From Mariprofundus ferrooxydans PV-1 (GTDB lineage Bacteria; Pseudomonadota; Zetaproteobacteria; Mariprofundales; Mariprofundaceae): a stretch of 64,000 nucleotides of DNA. Shown here piece after piece: positions 45,451-54,579 of the stretch. The notes below the pieces were generated by a model, which was not told where the DNA came from, did not search any database, and saw only the letters and a list, made by a program, of their open reading frames with translations. Positions within the stretch are counted from its first letter, which is position 1. The number at the start of each line of letters is the position of its first letter. Where the stretch lies: positions 1 to 64,000 of the forward strand of contig NZ_DS022294.1 in assembly GCF_000153765.1 (NCBI RefSeq), given 5' to 3'. The position numbers and the translations under genes are program-made.

Positions 45451-46370
45451 ATATACCTCTGCTGGGCTGTTGGAAGAATGCGTGAAGGATGCAGCACCGT
45501 GCGGTGATGTCCAGATTTGAGCATGCCGGTACCGAGCAGCAGTTCACCTGCAAACACACGAACAGGCAGCTGACCATCGCCCGGATCCGGGGCTCCCGAT
45601 GCGGCCTGCAACTGAATGCGCTGCCCCTGTACAAACCGGCTGGCCATATCCTGCTCAAGCGTTACGCCGGGCATCTCCCTGAGCCACTGTGCCAGCGGCA
45701 GCACGCAAGAGTCCGGTTGAGCCTGCAACTGCTCAAGCGTAACCATCATCGCTTCCGGCCAGCCGCCTGTGGAGAGACGACGCAATGCTGTCACGCAGCC
45801 GCCCATGCCGAGAGCTGCTCCGATATCGCGCGCCAGAGAGCGAATATAGGTTCCTTTGGAACAATCCACCTGCAATGTCACCAGCGGGAACTCAAAAGCA
45901 ACCAGCGTGATTGCATGCACGGTAACCGGGCGGGCAGGAATATGCACAGCCTCACCCTTGCGCGCCATGGCATGCGCGCGTTTGCCATCGATACGGATGG
46001 CGGAATAGGCCGGCGGAACCTGCTCGATAAGACCTGTAAATGCAGCCAGCGCCGTTTGCACTGCCGCCTGATTCACAGCACCATCAAAACGTGCAACCAC
46101 CTCGCCTTCGCAGTCGAGCGTATCGGTCTGATAAGAGAGATCAAAACTGACCCGGTAAGATTTGTCGGCACTCAGCCCCATTTCGGCATAGCGGGTGGCT
46201 TCACCCAGCAGAATCGGCAGCATACCTGTGGCCAGAGGATCCAGCGTACCGGCGTGACCTGCCTTGATGCGCTTTTCTCCCGGCTGTGTGTAGAGCCGGA
46301 TCATCGCATTCACCGCCTGCCGCGATGTCCAGCCATACGGCTTGTCGAGAAAGACGACCCCGGAAATCAA
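45447..46370 (-). CDS. truB: tRNA pseudouridine(55) synthase
   Basis: A 307-aa TruB. SGVVFLDKPYGWTS opens the protein. The catalytic Asp lies in AGHAGTLDPLATGML, and Y-x-A-x-x in PPAYSAIRIDGKRAHAMAR is typical, as is SKGTYIRSLARDIG. It makes pseudouridine 55 in the tRNA T-loop. It follows nrnA by ten bases and overlaps the cyclophilin gene by four. Confidence 0.97.
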   Translation of the reverse strand: MISGVVFLDKPYGWTSRQAVNAMIRLYTQPGEKRIKAGHAGTLDPLATGMLPILLGEATRYAEMGLSADKSYRVSFDLSYQTDTLDCEGEVVARFDGAVNQAAVQTALAAFTGLIEQVPPAYSAIRIDGKRAHAMARKGEAVHIPARPVTVHAITLVAFEFPLVTLQVDCSKGTYIRSLARDIGAALGMGGCVTALRRLSTGGWPEAMMVTLEQLQAQPDSCVLPLAQWLREMPGVTLEQDMASRFVQGQRIQLQAASGAPDPGDGQLPVRVFAGELLLGTGMLKSGHHRTVLHPSRILPTAQQRYI

Positions 46371-46380
46371 TGAACCCTCT

Positions 46381-47394
46381 TCAGAACGAAGAAAGAGAGC
46401 GGCTGACTGCTACCTGCACGCGTGCGCGCACCTCATCGAGCGTGCCGGTTAACTGGCAACCGGCAGCATGGACATGGCCGCCGCCGCCCAACTCACCGGC
46501 CAGCGCGCCCACATTCACACATGTTTTGCCGCGAAAGCTGACTTTCCAGCGCTCGGCTACAACCTCATCACTACGGATAAACACCGCCACCTCAACACCA
46601 TCGATACTGCGCGCATAATCAATCAGCCCTTCGGTATCTTCGACATCGGCACCGGTTTTCCGGTAGATATCATCGGTCACATAGACCCAGGCCGAACGGC
46701 CGTCATCGCGCATCTCCAGCGTATCCAGACAGGCGGTCATAATATGCAGACCGGAGAGGGAGCGGCTTTCGTAGACCTGTACACTGATCGGCCACGGCTC
46801 GGCGCCCGCCTCCACCAGATCGGCAGCCATGCGGTAGACAGCCGGCGTAGTGCTGGCCAGTCTGAAGCTGGCCGTATCGGTCAGAGTCGCCACATAAATG
46901 CCGCTGGCACGTGCCTTGTTCAACGGCATATTCATAGCTATCAGCAGATCGAAAATCATCGCACCGGTCGAACAGTAGCGGGCATCCACAATATTGATGT
47001 CGCCGAACAGGCGGTTGCTGGCATGATGATCAATATTGATCAGCGTCGGCCCCTCGAACCACTCATCCGGCATGCCCAGGCGACCGCGCGCACCGCAGTC
47101 GAGCGCAATAATGACATCAGGCTTTGCGGCATCGGACGGCCAGTCACCCATCTGCACCTGCTCCGAGTGCTCCAGAAACGAGTAAATACGGGGAACACCG
47201 TCGCGGTTATGCATCGATATGCGACCATCACCTGCAGCAATCAGCGCATCATAGAGCGCCATCTGCGAACCGATGCCATCGCCATCGGGGTTACAATGGG
47301 TAATCAGAACGATGCTTCGGGCCTGACGCACGGCATCAATCACCGGCTGCCAGTTCACATCGGAAAACAACGTCATCGGCGCAGACATATTCAA
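46381..47394 (-). CDS. nrnA: DHH/DHHA1 phosphoesterase (NrnA-like oligoribonuclease/pAp phosphatase)
   Basis: A 337-aa protein. The DHH-domain motifs are ITHCNPDGDGIGS, ALDCGARGRLG and INIDHHASNRLFGD. The C-terminal DHHA1 domain ends with ELGGGGHVHAAGCQL. It degrades short RNA oligonucleotides and, in some bacteria, 3'-phosphoadenosine 5'-phosphate, the by-product of PAPS-dependent sulfation. It overlaps rbfA by four bases, a common arrangement in this operon. Confidence 0.93.
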   Translation of the reverse strand: MNMSAPMTLFSDVNWQPVIDAVRQARSIVLITHCNPDGDGIGSQMALYDALIAAGDGRISMHNRDGVPRIYSFLEHSEQVQMGDWPSDAAKPDVIIALDCGARGRLGMPDEWFEGPTLINIDHHASNRLFGDINIVDARYCSTGAMIFDLLIAMNMPLNKARASGIYVATLTDTASFRLASTTPAVYRMAADLVEAGAEPWPISVQVYESRSLSGLHIMTACLDTLEMRDDGRSAWVYVTDDIYRKTGADVEDTEGLIDYARSIDGVEVAVFIRSDEVVAERWKVSFRGKTCVNVGALAGELGGGGHVHAAGCQLTGTLDEVRARVQVAVSRSLSSF

Positions 47395-47735
47395 GGGCGC
47401 TCCAGATCCCGGAGCATCTGCAACACATCGCCGCTTTTTTCGAAGTTTTTGTCCCAGCGCAGTTTCAGTTTCGGCAAGCGGTATTTCGGCAGAGCCCTGC
47501 GCAGTTCATGCTCAAAGTGCGGCGTCATTTTCTCCAGCGCCTGCATACAGGCCTGCTCATCGCAATCTCCACCGCGATAGACCCAGACCGTCATCACCTG
47601 ACGGCCGGAGCGCTCCACACGGGTGATACTGACTCCGGAAAAGCGCGGATCAGCCACATCACGGATCAGCAGCGTTGATAGCAGCCTCTGCACATCGGTC
47701 AGAAATCGCTGTTGTGTGGCGGACATATTACGCAT
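47391..47735 (-). CDS. rbfA: 30S ribosome-binding factor
   Basis: A 114-aa protein of normal RbfA length. It has a KH-like fold pattern with LLIRDVADPRFSGVSITRVERS, the segment KMTPHFEHELRRAL, and the C-terminal PKLKLRWDKNFEKSGDV. It matures the 16S rRNA 5' end region of the small subunit. It lies ten bases after infB and overlaps nrnA by four. A start at MSATQQRF, three codons later, is possible. Confidence 0.95.
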   Translation of the reverse strand: MRNMSATQQRFLTDVQRLLSTLLIRDVADPRFSGVSITRVERSGRQVMTVWVYRGGDCDEQACMQALEKMTPHFEHELRRALPKYRLPKLKLRWDKNFEKSGDVLQMLRDLERP

Positions 47736-47744
47736 CAGTCAGCC

Positions 47745-50700
47745 CTACAGTGTCGCAGCCACTTCCTCGATGATATAAAACTCGAAGCTGTCGCCTTCCT
47801 TGATATCGTTGAACTTCTCAACACCAATACCGCATTCGAAGCCGGTCTTGACCTCTTTCACATCGTCACGGAAACGACGCAGTGATGCCAGCACACCATC
47901 ATACACAACCACGCCGTCGCGCAGTACGCGCACATTCGAGCCGCGGGTGACATAACCGTCGGTGACATAACAACCGGCAATCGCACCGATCTTGGGCGCC
48001 TGGAAGACCTCACGTACATCGGCACTACCGGTCACCTTCTCCACCTTATCCGGTGACAACACGCCGGCCATCGCAGCCTTCATATCATCGATCGCATCGT
48101 AAATAATCTTGTAGAAGCGCACGTCGATGCCTTCCTGCTCTGCCAGACGCTTGGCCTTGGCCTCGGGACGCACATTAAAGCCGATCACAATCGCATTAGA
48201 GGCCGAAGCGAGCATAACATCAGACTCGGTAATACCACCGATACCCTTATGCACAACCTTGACCTTAACCTCGTCGGTGCCGGCCTTGGCCAGTGAGTCA
48301 GCCATTGCATCAACCGAACCGGTCACATCGCCCTTGATAACAACAGGCACCTCTTTCATACCGCTCTGCAGGTTGGCAAACAGCTCATCCATGCTGGCGC
48401 GTTTCATCGCTTCAGCGCCCTGCTCACGCTCCTTGTCCTTACGATAACGGACAATATCGCGCGCCTGTTTCTCGCTCTCGACGGTAAAGATCTCCTGTCC
48501 CGATTCCGGTACAGAGTCCAGACCCAGCAACTCAAACGGTATGGACGGCCCGGCCGTACGATGCTGTTTGGCATTTTCATCAACAATCGCACGAATGCGG
48601 CCTGTCACCGAACCGACAACCACGGTATCGCCCTGCTTGAAGGTACCGTTCTGAACCAGCACGGTAGCTACCGGACCGCGTCCGCGATCCAGACGTGATT
48701 CAATAACAATACCCTTGCCGCGACGTTTAGGGTTGGCATTGAGCTCAAGAATTTCTGTCTGCAGAGCCAGCATATCCAGCAGCTCATCCAGTCCAAGACC
48801 TGTATGTGCGGAGACCGGTACGAAAATCGTATCGCCGCCCCAATCTTCAGAGAGTACGCCATGATCGGCCAGCTGACGCATCACCTTCTCGGGATCAGCC
48901 CCTTCCTTATCCATTTTGTTCACAGCCACAATCATCGGCACACCTGCCGCCTTGGCATGATTCAGCGCTTCAATGGTCTGCGGCATCACGCCATCGTCGG
49001 CTGCAACAACCAGCACGGCCACATCGGTCATGCCTGCACCACGTGCACGCAGGCTGGTAAATGCCTCATGACCCGGTGTATCGATGAATACCACACGCTC
49101 GCCGCTCGCCAGCTTGACCATATAGGCACCGATATGCTGGGTAATGCCACCGGCTTCGCCTGCGGCCACATGCGCTTTACGCAGTGCATCCAGAATCGAT
49201 GTTTTACCATGATCGACATGGCCCATCACCACCACAACCGGCGGACGTGGCTGCAAATCGGTATCATCATCTTCAGATACGTCTTCAATCAGCACATCTT
49301 CAACAGCACCTGCGTTGATGATCTTCGCCTTATGACCGAACTCTTCCACGATCAGCACGGCCGTTTCACCGTCGATGCCTTCATTAACGGTAACCATGCT
49401 GCCCATTTCAAACAATTTCTTGACCACTTCCGCACTCTTGATCGCCATACGGCTGGCCAGTTCCTGAATCATGATAGGATCGGTTACTTCCACCGTGCGA
49501 ACAACGAAGTTTTCGTCATCCTTGGTAATCTGGTTCCGGCGCTTGCTACCGCGAGCAAGCCTTGCCATGCGCTCTTCCTGCTGTGGTGTCAGCACCACAT
49601 TGCGCTTGGATGCATAATCGCGACGAGCCGCTTTTTCAGCCGGCGACAGACGGCGCTGTCCGCGCTGTGCACCCGGCGCCCCGCGGCGACGCTGCGGCCC
49701 GGTTGGCGCTGCCGGTGCGTCGGCAGATGGTGAAATCGCAACAGAAGGAGTACGTCGTGTCATGCCCTGATTGGCGGCTCCACCAGGTCTGGCCCCGGAA
49801 GCAGGACGCTGCTGGGTCTTGCGACGGGTCGCACGCTCTTCCGATATTTTCTGTTCAATCTGTTTCAGCGATGAACTCGGCGCTTTCGAGGCTGCAATCT
49901 GGGCAGGCGTCAGTCCGCGACGAATAGTTGTGCGCGGCCCCTTATGGCCCGGTGACTGCGCACCCTGAGCAGGCCGCCTGTCCTGAGGCGAGCGATTAGG
50001 GCCGCCGGGCGCCTGTCTTGTACGGGCCGGAGCTCCGACCTGACCCGGCCTGCCCTGAGCGGCAGCTCCGCCGGTACCCGCCGGAGTGTTTCTGGTCTGC
50101 GCAGCCCGCTGTCTTGCAACGCGTTCCTGATTCGATTTTTCCTGTGCAGCCGTGCGTGCTGCGGCAGCAGCAGCTATTTTGGAGCGTGCCACTTCAGCCG
50201 GATTCACTGCGGAGCGTCTGACCACACCCGGCGTATCGGTGGGCTTGCTTGCAACCCCGGCCTGCCTTTTGATCGGCTGTCTGGTGACCGGCGACTTGGT
50301 AGCCGTCTCCCGGCTTACAGCAGGCTGCGCTGCGACTTCCGGTTTCGATGCCGGTACTTTCGGCGCCTCTGCAGCAGCCGGTTCGCTTGCCGCGGCTTTT
50401 GCATCGGCAGCTTTCTGCTGCTCTGCAGCCGCCTTGTTTGCAGCTTCCGTCAGCTTTCTCTGCTCCACGGCAGCAGCAGCCCGTTGTGCGGGTGCCAGCG
50501 GCTTGGCTTTCGGCGCTGCAGCTGCGGGCGTCTCAACAGCATCAGCTTGCGGTGTTTGCTCCGCAACAGTCGGCTGAGCCTTCACCGGCGTGTGCCGTCG
50601 GCGAACAGACACTTCAACCGAGCGACCCCGGCCTTCCACACGACCGCCACTACGTGGCTGGCCTGCAACCATCGGCCGATTCAGCGTCAGGGTTTTACCG

Positions 50701-50882
50701 CCTGTCTTGGCCGGGGCGGCTTCCACCTTGCTCTGCAGAGAAGCACGGATTTTTTTCAGGTCATCGGTATCAAGGGTGCTTGTCGGCCCACTCACCACAA
50801 CATTACATTGCACGGCCACGCGCTGTATTTCAGCCGCGTCCACACCAAGTTCTTTCGCCAAATCTAGAATACGCTTCGCCAT
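47745..50882 (-). CDS. infB: translation initiation factor IF-2
   Basis: A 1045-aa protein, longer than the usual about 890. The IF2-N domain (about residues 1-52) is followed by a long Ala/Pro/Arg-rich low-complexity linker (about 60-420), which accounts for the extra length, and a second N-domain-like segment near 455-525. The G domain has GHVDHGKTS (near residue 555), DTPGHEAF and [11 protein letters not shown]-terminal beta-barrel domains complete it. It lies between ylxR and rbfA as usual. Confidence 0.98.
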   Translation of the reverse strand: MAKRILDLAKELGVDAAEIQRVAVQCNVVVSGPTSTLDTDDLKKIRASLQSKVEAAPAKTGGKTLTLNRPMVAGQPRSGGRVEGRGRSVEVSVRRRHTPVKAQPTVAEQTPQADAVETPAAAAPKAKPLAPAQRAAAAVEQRKLTEAANKAAAEQQKAADAKAAASEPAAAEAPKVPASKPEVAAQPAVSRETATKSPVTRQPIKRQAGVASKPTDTPGVVRRSAVNPAEVARSKIAAAAAARTAAQEKSNQERVARQRAAQTRNTPAGTGGAAAQGRPGQVGAPARTRQAPGGPNRSPQDRRPAQGAQSPGHKGPRTTIRRGLTPAQIAASKAPSSSLKQIEQKISEERATRRKTQQRPASGARPGGAANQGMTRRTPSVAISPSADAPAAPTGPQRRRGAPGAQRGQRRLSPAEKAARRDYASKRNVVLTPQQEERMARLARGSKRRNQITKDDENFVVRTVEVTDPIMIQELASRMAIKSAEVVKKLFEMGSMVTVNEGIDGETAVLIVEEFGHKAKIINAGAVEDVLIEDVSEDDDTDLQPRPPVVVVMGHVDHGKTSILDALRKAHVAAGEAGGITQHIGAYMVKLASGERVVFIDTPGHEAFTSLRARGAGMTDVAVLVVAADDGVMPQTIEALNHAKAAGVPMIVAVNKMDKEGADPEKVMRQLADHGVLSEDWGGDTIFVPVSAHTGLGLDELLDMLALQTEILELNANPKRRGKGIVIESRLDRGRGPVATVLVQNGTFKQGDTVVVGSVTGRIRAIVDENAKQHRTAGPSIPFELLGLDSVPESGQEIFTVESEKQARDIVRYRKDKEREQGAEAMKRASMDELFANLQSGMKEVPVVIKGDVTGSVDAMADSLAKAGTDEVKVKVVHKGIGGITESDVMLASASNAIVIGFNVRPEAKAKRLAEQEGIDVRFYKIIYDAIDDMKAAMAGVLSPDKVEKVTGSADVREVFQAPKIGAIAGCYVTDGYVTRGSNVRVLRDGVVVYDGVLASLRRFRDDVKEVKTGFECGIGVEKFNDIKEGDSFEFYIIEEVAATL

Positions 50883-50891
50883 CTGCCCTAA

Positions 50892-51509
50892 TTACCCTGA
50901 TACCTTCATGCGCCCAAACCAGACGCAATATTGTTTTAATTTTTCTGCCAGTGCGGAGCTATCCAGCGCCGCTACCGCAACCTGTTCCCGTCCGAGCATC
51001 CGGCCCAGCCAATCCCGGTCGCTGACAAGAACAAGTGTGTAGCCATGCCCTGCCTGTTTCCTTTTCTCTGCAGCATCCTGCACCTGTCGCGTGAGTGCAT
51101 CACCTGCATCACCTGCCAGCAGCAACATTACCGGCGCATTATTCCACAGACGATGCATTACCGCATCCCTGCCTGTCGCCACGCCTCGCCGGATACGGGT
51201 AAACATCCGCTCCAGCTGCGCATCCAGCACATGCGTAATACGGCCACTGAGCACATTCCACTGCGGCAATGCAACGGAAAAATCGCGCTTCAACACCTGC
51301 AAGCGCTTGTCGTTCGTGGCCGCAAGGCAAGCCTCCGACATACAGTGCCATGCACCGCGTCCCGGCAGCTTGTGCAACAAGTCCGGCCATATCTGTCCGT
51401 CCTCATCGACAATCAGTCGCAGCATCTGCTCTGCAGGCTGCGACGCCCTGCAGATAATGCAGCGCCGCTCGGGATGACCGGATTCAGTCAAACCAGCCGC
51501 ATGCCTCAC
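50892..51509 (-). CDS. YlxR-family RNA-binding protein fused to an L7Ae/YlxQ-like domain
   Basis: A 205-aa protein. Residues 12-85 are a YlxR (DUF448) domain: PERRCIICRASQPAEQMLRL, LPGRGAWHCMSEACL and KRLQVLKRDF. The second half (about 95-200) resembles the L7Ae-like RNA-binding fold encoded separately as ylxQ in many bacteria (MLLLAGDAGDAL..., VLVSDRDWLGRMLGREQVAVAAL). Both are typical between nusA and infB. The start overlaps the nusA end by 26 bases. Function is thought to involve RNA or ribosome binding. Confidence 0.88.
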   Translation of the reverse strand: MRHAAGLTESGHPERRCIICRASQPAEQMLRLIVDEDGQIWPDLLHKLPGRGAWHCMSEACLAATNDKRLQVLKRDFSVALPQWNVLSGRITHVLDAQLERMFTRIRRGVATGRDAVMHRLWNNAPVMLLLAGDAGDALTRQVQDAAEKRKQAGHGYTLVLVSDRDWLGRMLGREQVAVAALDSSALAEKLKQYCVWFGRMKVSG

Positions 51510-52248
51510 GTGCTGCGATAATCAGGGCATCCGCCTCTTCGCGACTCAACCCTTCAATATCTTCAATCTCATCACCCGCCGCATCAGCAAGCGATTCCAC
51601 TGTTGTCATCTCGCGCGCAGCCAGTTGTTCTGCAATCTCACGCGTCATACCCGGCAGATCAAGCAGCGTTACCGCAGAGCCTGCTTCTTCGCTACCCTGC
51701 TTCAAGGCCTGATCCAGCAACACATTGCGTGCCCGCTTCTGCAGCTCCTGAGCAATCTCGGCATCCAGCCCTTCAATAGCTGCAATGTCTTCGGCAGCAC
51801 AGTATGCCAGCTCCTCAAGACTGAAGAACCCTTCATCCACCAGCACGGTAGCGAAAGCCTCATCAACATCGAGTCCTTCCTGGAATACGGTACGTGCCTT
51901 GACCACCTCTTCATGCCGGCGCTCTTTCTCTTCACCGGTACTCATCAGCTCGATGTGCCAGCCGGACAAGTCGGAAGCCAGACGCACATTCTGTCCGCGA
52001 CGACCGATGGCGATAGCAAGATTCTCTTCGCTGACCGCAGCCTCAATGGTGTTGGTAGCTTCATCTACCATCACGCGTTCGATTTCCGCCGGCGCCAGCG
52101 CGTTAACTACAAAGGCTGCCGGGTCATCCGTCCACTCAATAATATCAATCTTTTCACCGTGCAGCTCATTCACGACAGCCTGCACACGAGCGCCGCGCAT
52201 ACCGACACATGCGCCCACCGGATCCACCGACGGATCGGTTGAGATCAC
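51484..52248 (-). CDS. nusA: NusA, C-terminal part (frameshifted)
   Basis: This 254-residue frame begins in the middle of NusA: DPVGACVGMRGARVQAV and the following KH modules (NLAIAIGRRGQNVRLASDLSGW) are standard, then two acidic helix-hairpin-helix AR repeats (about residues 135-250 of this part). The nominal start is an internal GTG and is not a real start. The reading frame in fact continues upstream to at least 52284, with IARDPGSRSKIAV encoded before it, in a different frame from the N-terminal part. Together the two parts span about 490 codons, the normal NusA length. Confidence 0.93.
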   Translation of the reverse strand: MISTDPSVDPVGACVGMRGARVQAVVNELHGEKIDIIEWTDDPAAFVVNALAPAEIERVMVDEATNTIEAAVSEENLAIAIGRRGQNVRLASDLSGWHIELMSTGEEKERRHEEVVKARTVFQEGLDVDEAFATVLVDEGFFSLEELAYCAAEDIAAIEGLDAEIAQELQKRARNVLLDQALKQGSEEAGSAVTLLDLPGMTREIAEQLAAREMTTVESLADAAGDEIEDIEGLSREEADALIIAAREACGWFD

Positions 52249-52952
52249 GGCAATCTTGCTGCGCGAGCCGGGATCACGGGCAATCGCTGAATGGTAACAG
52301 TACCATCTTCAATCTCCGGCACTTCCTGCTCAAACAGACGCAGCACCATGCCTGCATCAGAACGGGATACAAACACCACCGGTCCTTTCGGCTGATTTCT
52401 TACTTCACGCAGATAGGCGCGCACACGATCACCCTGACGGAATGTTTCGCGCGGCAACAGATCTTCGCGATACATCACTGCTTCACCACGTCCCAGGTCA
52501 ACATAGACATTACCGCGCTCAACACGCTTGACGATACCGGTGATCAACTCGCCCACACGCGGCTCATACTCGGCAATCACGCGCTCACGCTCGGCCTCGC
52601 GGATTTTCTGGTTAATCACCTGCTTGGCCGTCTGGGCAGCAATTCGTCCCAGTTCAATCGGCGCCAGCGCCGTGCGGAATTCACTGCCCAACACGGCATC
52701 GTCACGCAACGCCTGCGCCTCTTCCACGGTCAGTTCATTGTCCTGATCTTCAACTTCCTCAACGGCGACACGCACGTGAAACAGACGAATCTCTCCGGTA
52801 TCCCGGTCAATTTCAGCTTCCACGTTCAAGCCGGGGTAGGTTCGACGCGCCGCAGTTTTCAGCGCCTGCTCCATAGCCTCCAGAACCAGCTCTCGATCCA
52901 CTGATTTTTCACGCGCAACCGCGTCAGCAACCTGTAACATTTCTACATTCAT
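52245..52952 (-). CDS. nusA: NusA, N-terminal part (frameshifted)
   Basis: A 235-residue frame with the NusA N-terminal RNA-polymerase-binding domain and S1 domain (LITGIVKRVERGNVYVDLG), followed by VFVSRSDAGMVLRLFEQEVPEIEDG. The last 12 residues (RLPVIPARAARLP) are out-of-frame sequence. One base appears to be missing at 52286/52287 (CAGCG where CAGGCG would keep the frame). Transcription elongation, termination and antitermination factor; essential in most bacteria, which makes a real null mutation unlikely. It follows rimP with a 53-base gap. Confidence 0.93.
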   Translation of the reverse strand: MNVEMLQVADAVAREKSVDRELVLEAMEQALKTAARRTYPGLNVEAEIDRDTGEIRLFHVRVAVEEVEDQDNELTVEEAQALRDDAVLGSEFRTALAPIELGRIAAQTAKQVINQKIREAERERVIAEYEPRVGELITGIVKRVERGNVYVDLGRGEAVMYREDLLPRETFRQGDRVRAYLREVRNQPKGPVVFVSRSDAGMVLRLFEQEVPEIEDGTVTIQRLPVIPARAARLP

Positions 52953-53005
52953 GACCGCATTCTCACCTGTCCGTATAATTGGAAACCATAGCTTCGTTTC
53001 CTTAT

Positions 53006-53482
53006 TTACTTTGTCCGGGACACTTCTTTCCAGTTAATGGCCCGCACCACCTTATTCACATCTGCCATTTCAATAACCTGTTCCTGATCCTTCACTCTCT
53101 TGCTACCTTCTACCAGCAACATGAAAGCATGATCGGAAACAGGACCGAGATTCCGTCCTTCCTGGCTACTGCCATCGGCAAACATCACCTTTAACCATTC
53201 ACCCCGATAACGCTCAAAATCGGCGTTGGTAGTCAACGGCCAGTCCAGCCCCGGCGTTGTAACCTCCAGACGAAAAGCGCTCTTGATCAGATCCTCGACA
53301 TCCAGCTGCAGTGCCAGTCCCCGACTAATCCGCTCCAGCATGCCTGAATCCACACCACCGGCTTTGTCCACAACCACCTTCAGCAACGGGTTATGCCCGC
53401 CGCCACCAAGACTGATTTTGATGATCTCAACACCCAGCTCATCGACAATCGGTCTGAGCAACGATTCAATCTTCGATTCCAA
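53006..53482 (-). CDS. rimP: ribosome maturation factor
   Basis: A 158-aa RimP with the N-terminal ESLLRPIVDELGVEIIKISLGGGG, the LLKVVVDK strand and VDLEDLI-like LDVEDLIKSAF, then RLEVTTPGLDWPL with the conserved S/T-P-G segment, and a C-terminal SH3-like domain. The start codon is TTG at 53482. An in-frame TAA lies three codons upstream and no ATG is available nearby, so TTG is well supported. An AAGG ribosome-site-like sequence is 13 bases before it. It heads the rimP-nusA-ylxR-infB-rbfA-nrnA-truB operon. Confidence 0.94.
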   Translation of the reverse strand: MESKIESLLRPIVDELGVEIIKISLGGGGHNPLLKVVVDKAGGVDSGMLERISRGLALQLDVEDLIKSAFRLEVTTPGLDWPLTTNADFERYRGEWLKVMFADGSSQEGRNLGPVSDHAFMLLVEGSKRVKDQEQVIEMADVNKVVRAINWKEVSRTK

Positions 53483-53501
53483 TACGCTTTACCCGCCTTG
53501 C

Positions 53502-53532
53502 AAAAAACAAAAAAAGCGAGCCGCAGCTCACT
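53502..53532 (-). terminator. intrinsic-terminator-like hairpin in the rimP leader
   Basis: The minus strand reads AGTGAGC-TGCG-GCTCGCT (stem 7 bp with one G-T pair) followed by TTTTTTTGTTTTTT. It ends about 20 bases before the rimP start codon and has no minus-strand gene upstream of it, so it would act as a leader attenuator. A separate small hairpin with a TTCG loop (ATGG/CCAT) lies just upstream at about 53539-53550. Confidence 0.75.
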
Positions 53533-53595
53533 TTCAACATGGCGAACCATAGGGAGTCGAGCATTAGAAAGCAACAGACGGCACAATAGATATGT

Positions 53596-53605
53596 ATTAT
53601 ATAAT
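53596..53605. promoter_or_regulatory. palindromic -10-like sequence between rimP and the divergent gene
   Basis: ATTATATAAT reads TATAAT on both strands and sits between the two divergent transcription units. It could serve the rimP operon (minus) and/or the 53711 gene (plus). No good -35 hexamer is visible at the right distance for either, so this is tentative. Confidence 0.35.
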
Positions 53606-53710
53606 CACACATGCGGGTGTGCGTGTTATGCCCACAATTTGCAAAACCCTTACCTGAGTAAAACAATCGGTTATTATTCGCTTCATTGATACCAATTCAA
53701 AGGAGCAACC

Positions 53711-54301
53711 ATGAAAATCTTATCGAACCATAAACTGACTATCATTGCCGGCTTTGTGCTGACAGCAGTGCTAATCGGCATCGCCACTGCTACCGGCGGC
53801 GGCCTCACGGGAGACCAACTGCTCGGCGCTGCAGCACGCTGGGGCCATTTCCTGGCAGGCATCACCTGGATCGGTTTGCTGTACTATTTCAATTTCGTAC
53901 AGGTCCCATCACTTGGTGGCGTATCCGCCGAAACCAAGGCCGACCTGTTCAAGGAGGGCAGCATTGTCCGCCGCGCCCTGTTCTGGTTCCGTTTTGCAGC
54001 CATGTTCACCGTATTCTTCGGCCTGCTGCTGCTCTACGGCCTGTGGAGTCAGGGCGGCGCTCGTGCCATAAGCCCGGACATCATGATCGGCGCCACCTTC
54101 GGCATCATCATGTGGATCAACGTTGCCTTCATCATCTGGCCAAACCAGAAAAAGGTGATCGGCATCGTTCAGGCCAGCAGCGATGAGAAAGCTGCCGCCG
54201 GCAAGAAAGCCCTGATTGCCAGCCGCATCAACACCATGCTCTCCATTCCGATGCTGTTTTTCATGGCATCGAGCGCACACTTTCAGGTATTTGCATCATA
54301 A
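53711..54301 (+). CDS. PuuD/Urate_ox_N-like integral membrane protein
   Basis: A 196-aa protein with about five hydrophobic segments. RWGHFLAGITWIGLLYYFNFVQVP near residues 44-67 closely matches the membrane domain found at the N-terminus of urate hydroxylase PuuD, and WINVAFIIWPNQKKVIG is also typical. The family's C-terminal cytochrome c domain is absent and no purine genes are nearby, so urate oxidation is not supported. A good ribosome site (AAAGGAG) precedes the ATG, and a strong terminator follows. It is a single-gene unit, divergent from rimP. Confidence 0.75.
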   Translation: MKILSNHKLTIIAGFVLTAVLIGIATATGGGLTGDQLLGAAARWGHFLAGITWIGLLYYFNFVQVPSLGGVSAETKADLFKEGSIVRRALFWFRFAAMFTVFFGLLLLYGLWSQGGARAISPDIMIGATFGIIMWINVAFIIWPNQKKVIGIVQASSDEKAAAGKKALIASRINTMLSIPMLFFMASSAHFQVFAS

Positions 54302-54324
54302 CAACTAACAACCTGACAACAGCA

Positions 54325-54352
54325 GGGGCGCAGCAATGCGCCCCTTTTTTTT
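54325..54352 (+). terminator. rho-independent terminator
   Basis: A perfect 8-bp stem (GGGGCGCA/TGCGCCCC) with a GCAA loop is followed by eight T residues. It lies 24 bases after the stop of the 53711-54301 gene, in the correct orientation. Confidence 0.93.
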
Positions 54353-54356
54353 AACT

Positions 54357-54554
54357 CACCACAGAGTACACGAAGGACACAGAGGAAAGACGAAATATCT
54401 TTTTGTGATCTATTGGCCGGGACAATGGCGAATATTTTGACTAAGCCGCCACTAACATGCCGCTTCTACCCAACTGGTTTTCCTCTGTGTCCTTTTTCAA
54501 AAACAAAAACCTCTATCGCGCGCCGGGAGTGCCGGCACTTGCTCCTCTGTGGTA
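54357..54554. repeat. CACAGAG-type dispersed inverted repeat
   Basis: The left arm (54357-54388) carries CCACAGAG and GGACACAGAGGAAA. The right arm (54478-54554) carries the complements TTTCCTCTGTGTCC and CTCCTCTGTGG. The region between codes for nothing recognisable. Sequences of this CACAGAG/CTCTGTG kind occur as intergenic repeats in many bacterial genomes. A 12-bp perfect palindrome (AGTGCCGGCACT) lies in the right arm. Confidence 0.75.
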
Positions 54555-54579
54555 AAAAAGATTCTGAATCAGCTACCGA

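Noticed and set aside
46468-47580. Long plus-strand open frame (370 codons)
   Set aside because: It is antisense to nrnA and rbfA, which have clear family motifs; the plus-strand product is His/Arg-rich with no recognisable domain.
53570-53660. tRNA or small RNA gene ahead of rimP, as in enterics (metY)
   Set aside because: No cloverleaf or T-loop consensus can be found in either strand of this gap.
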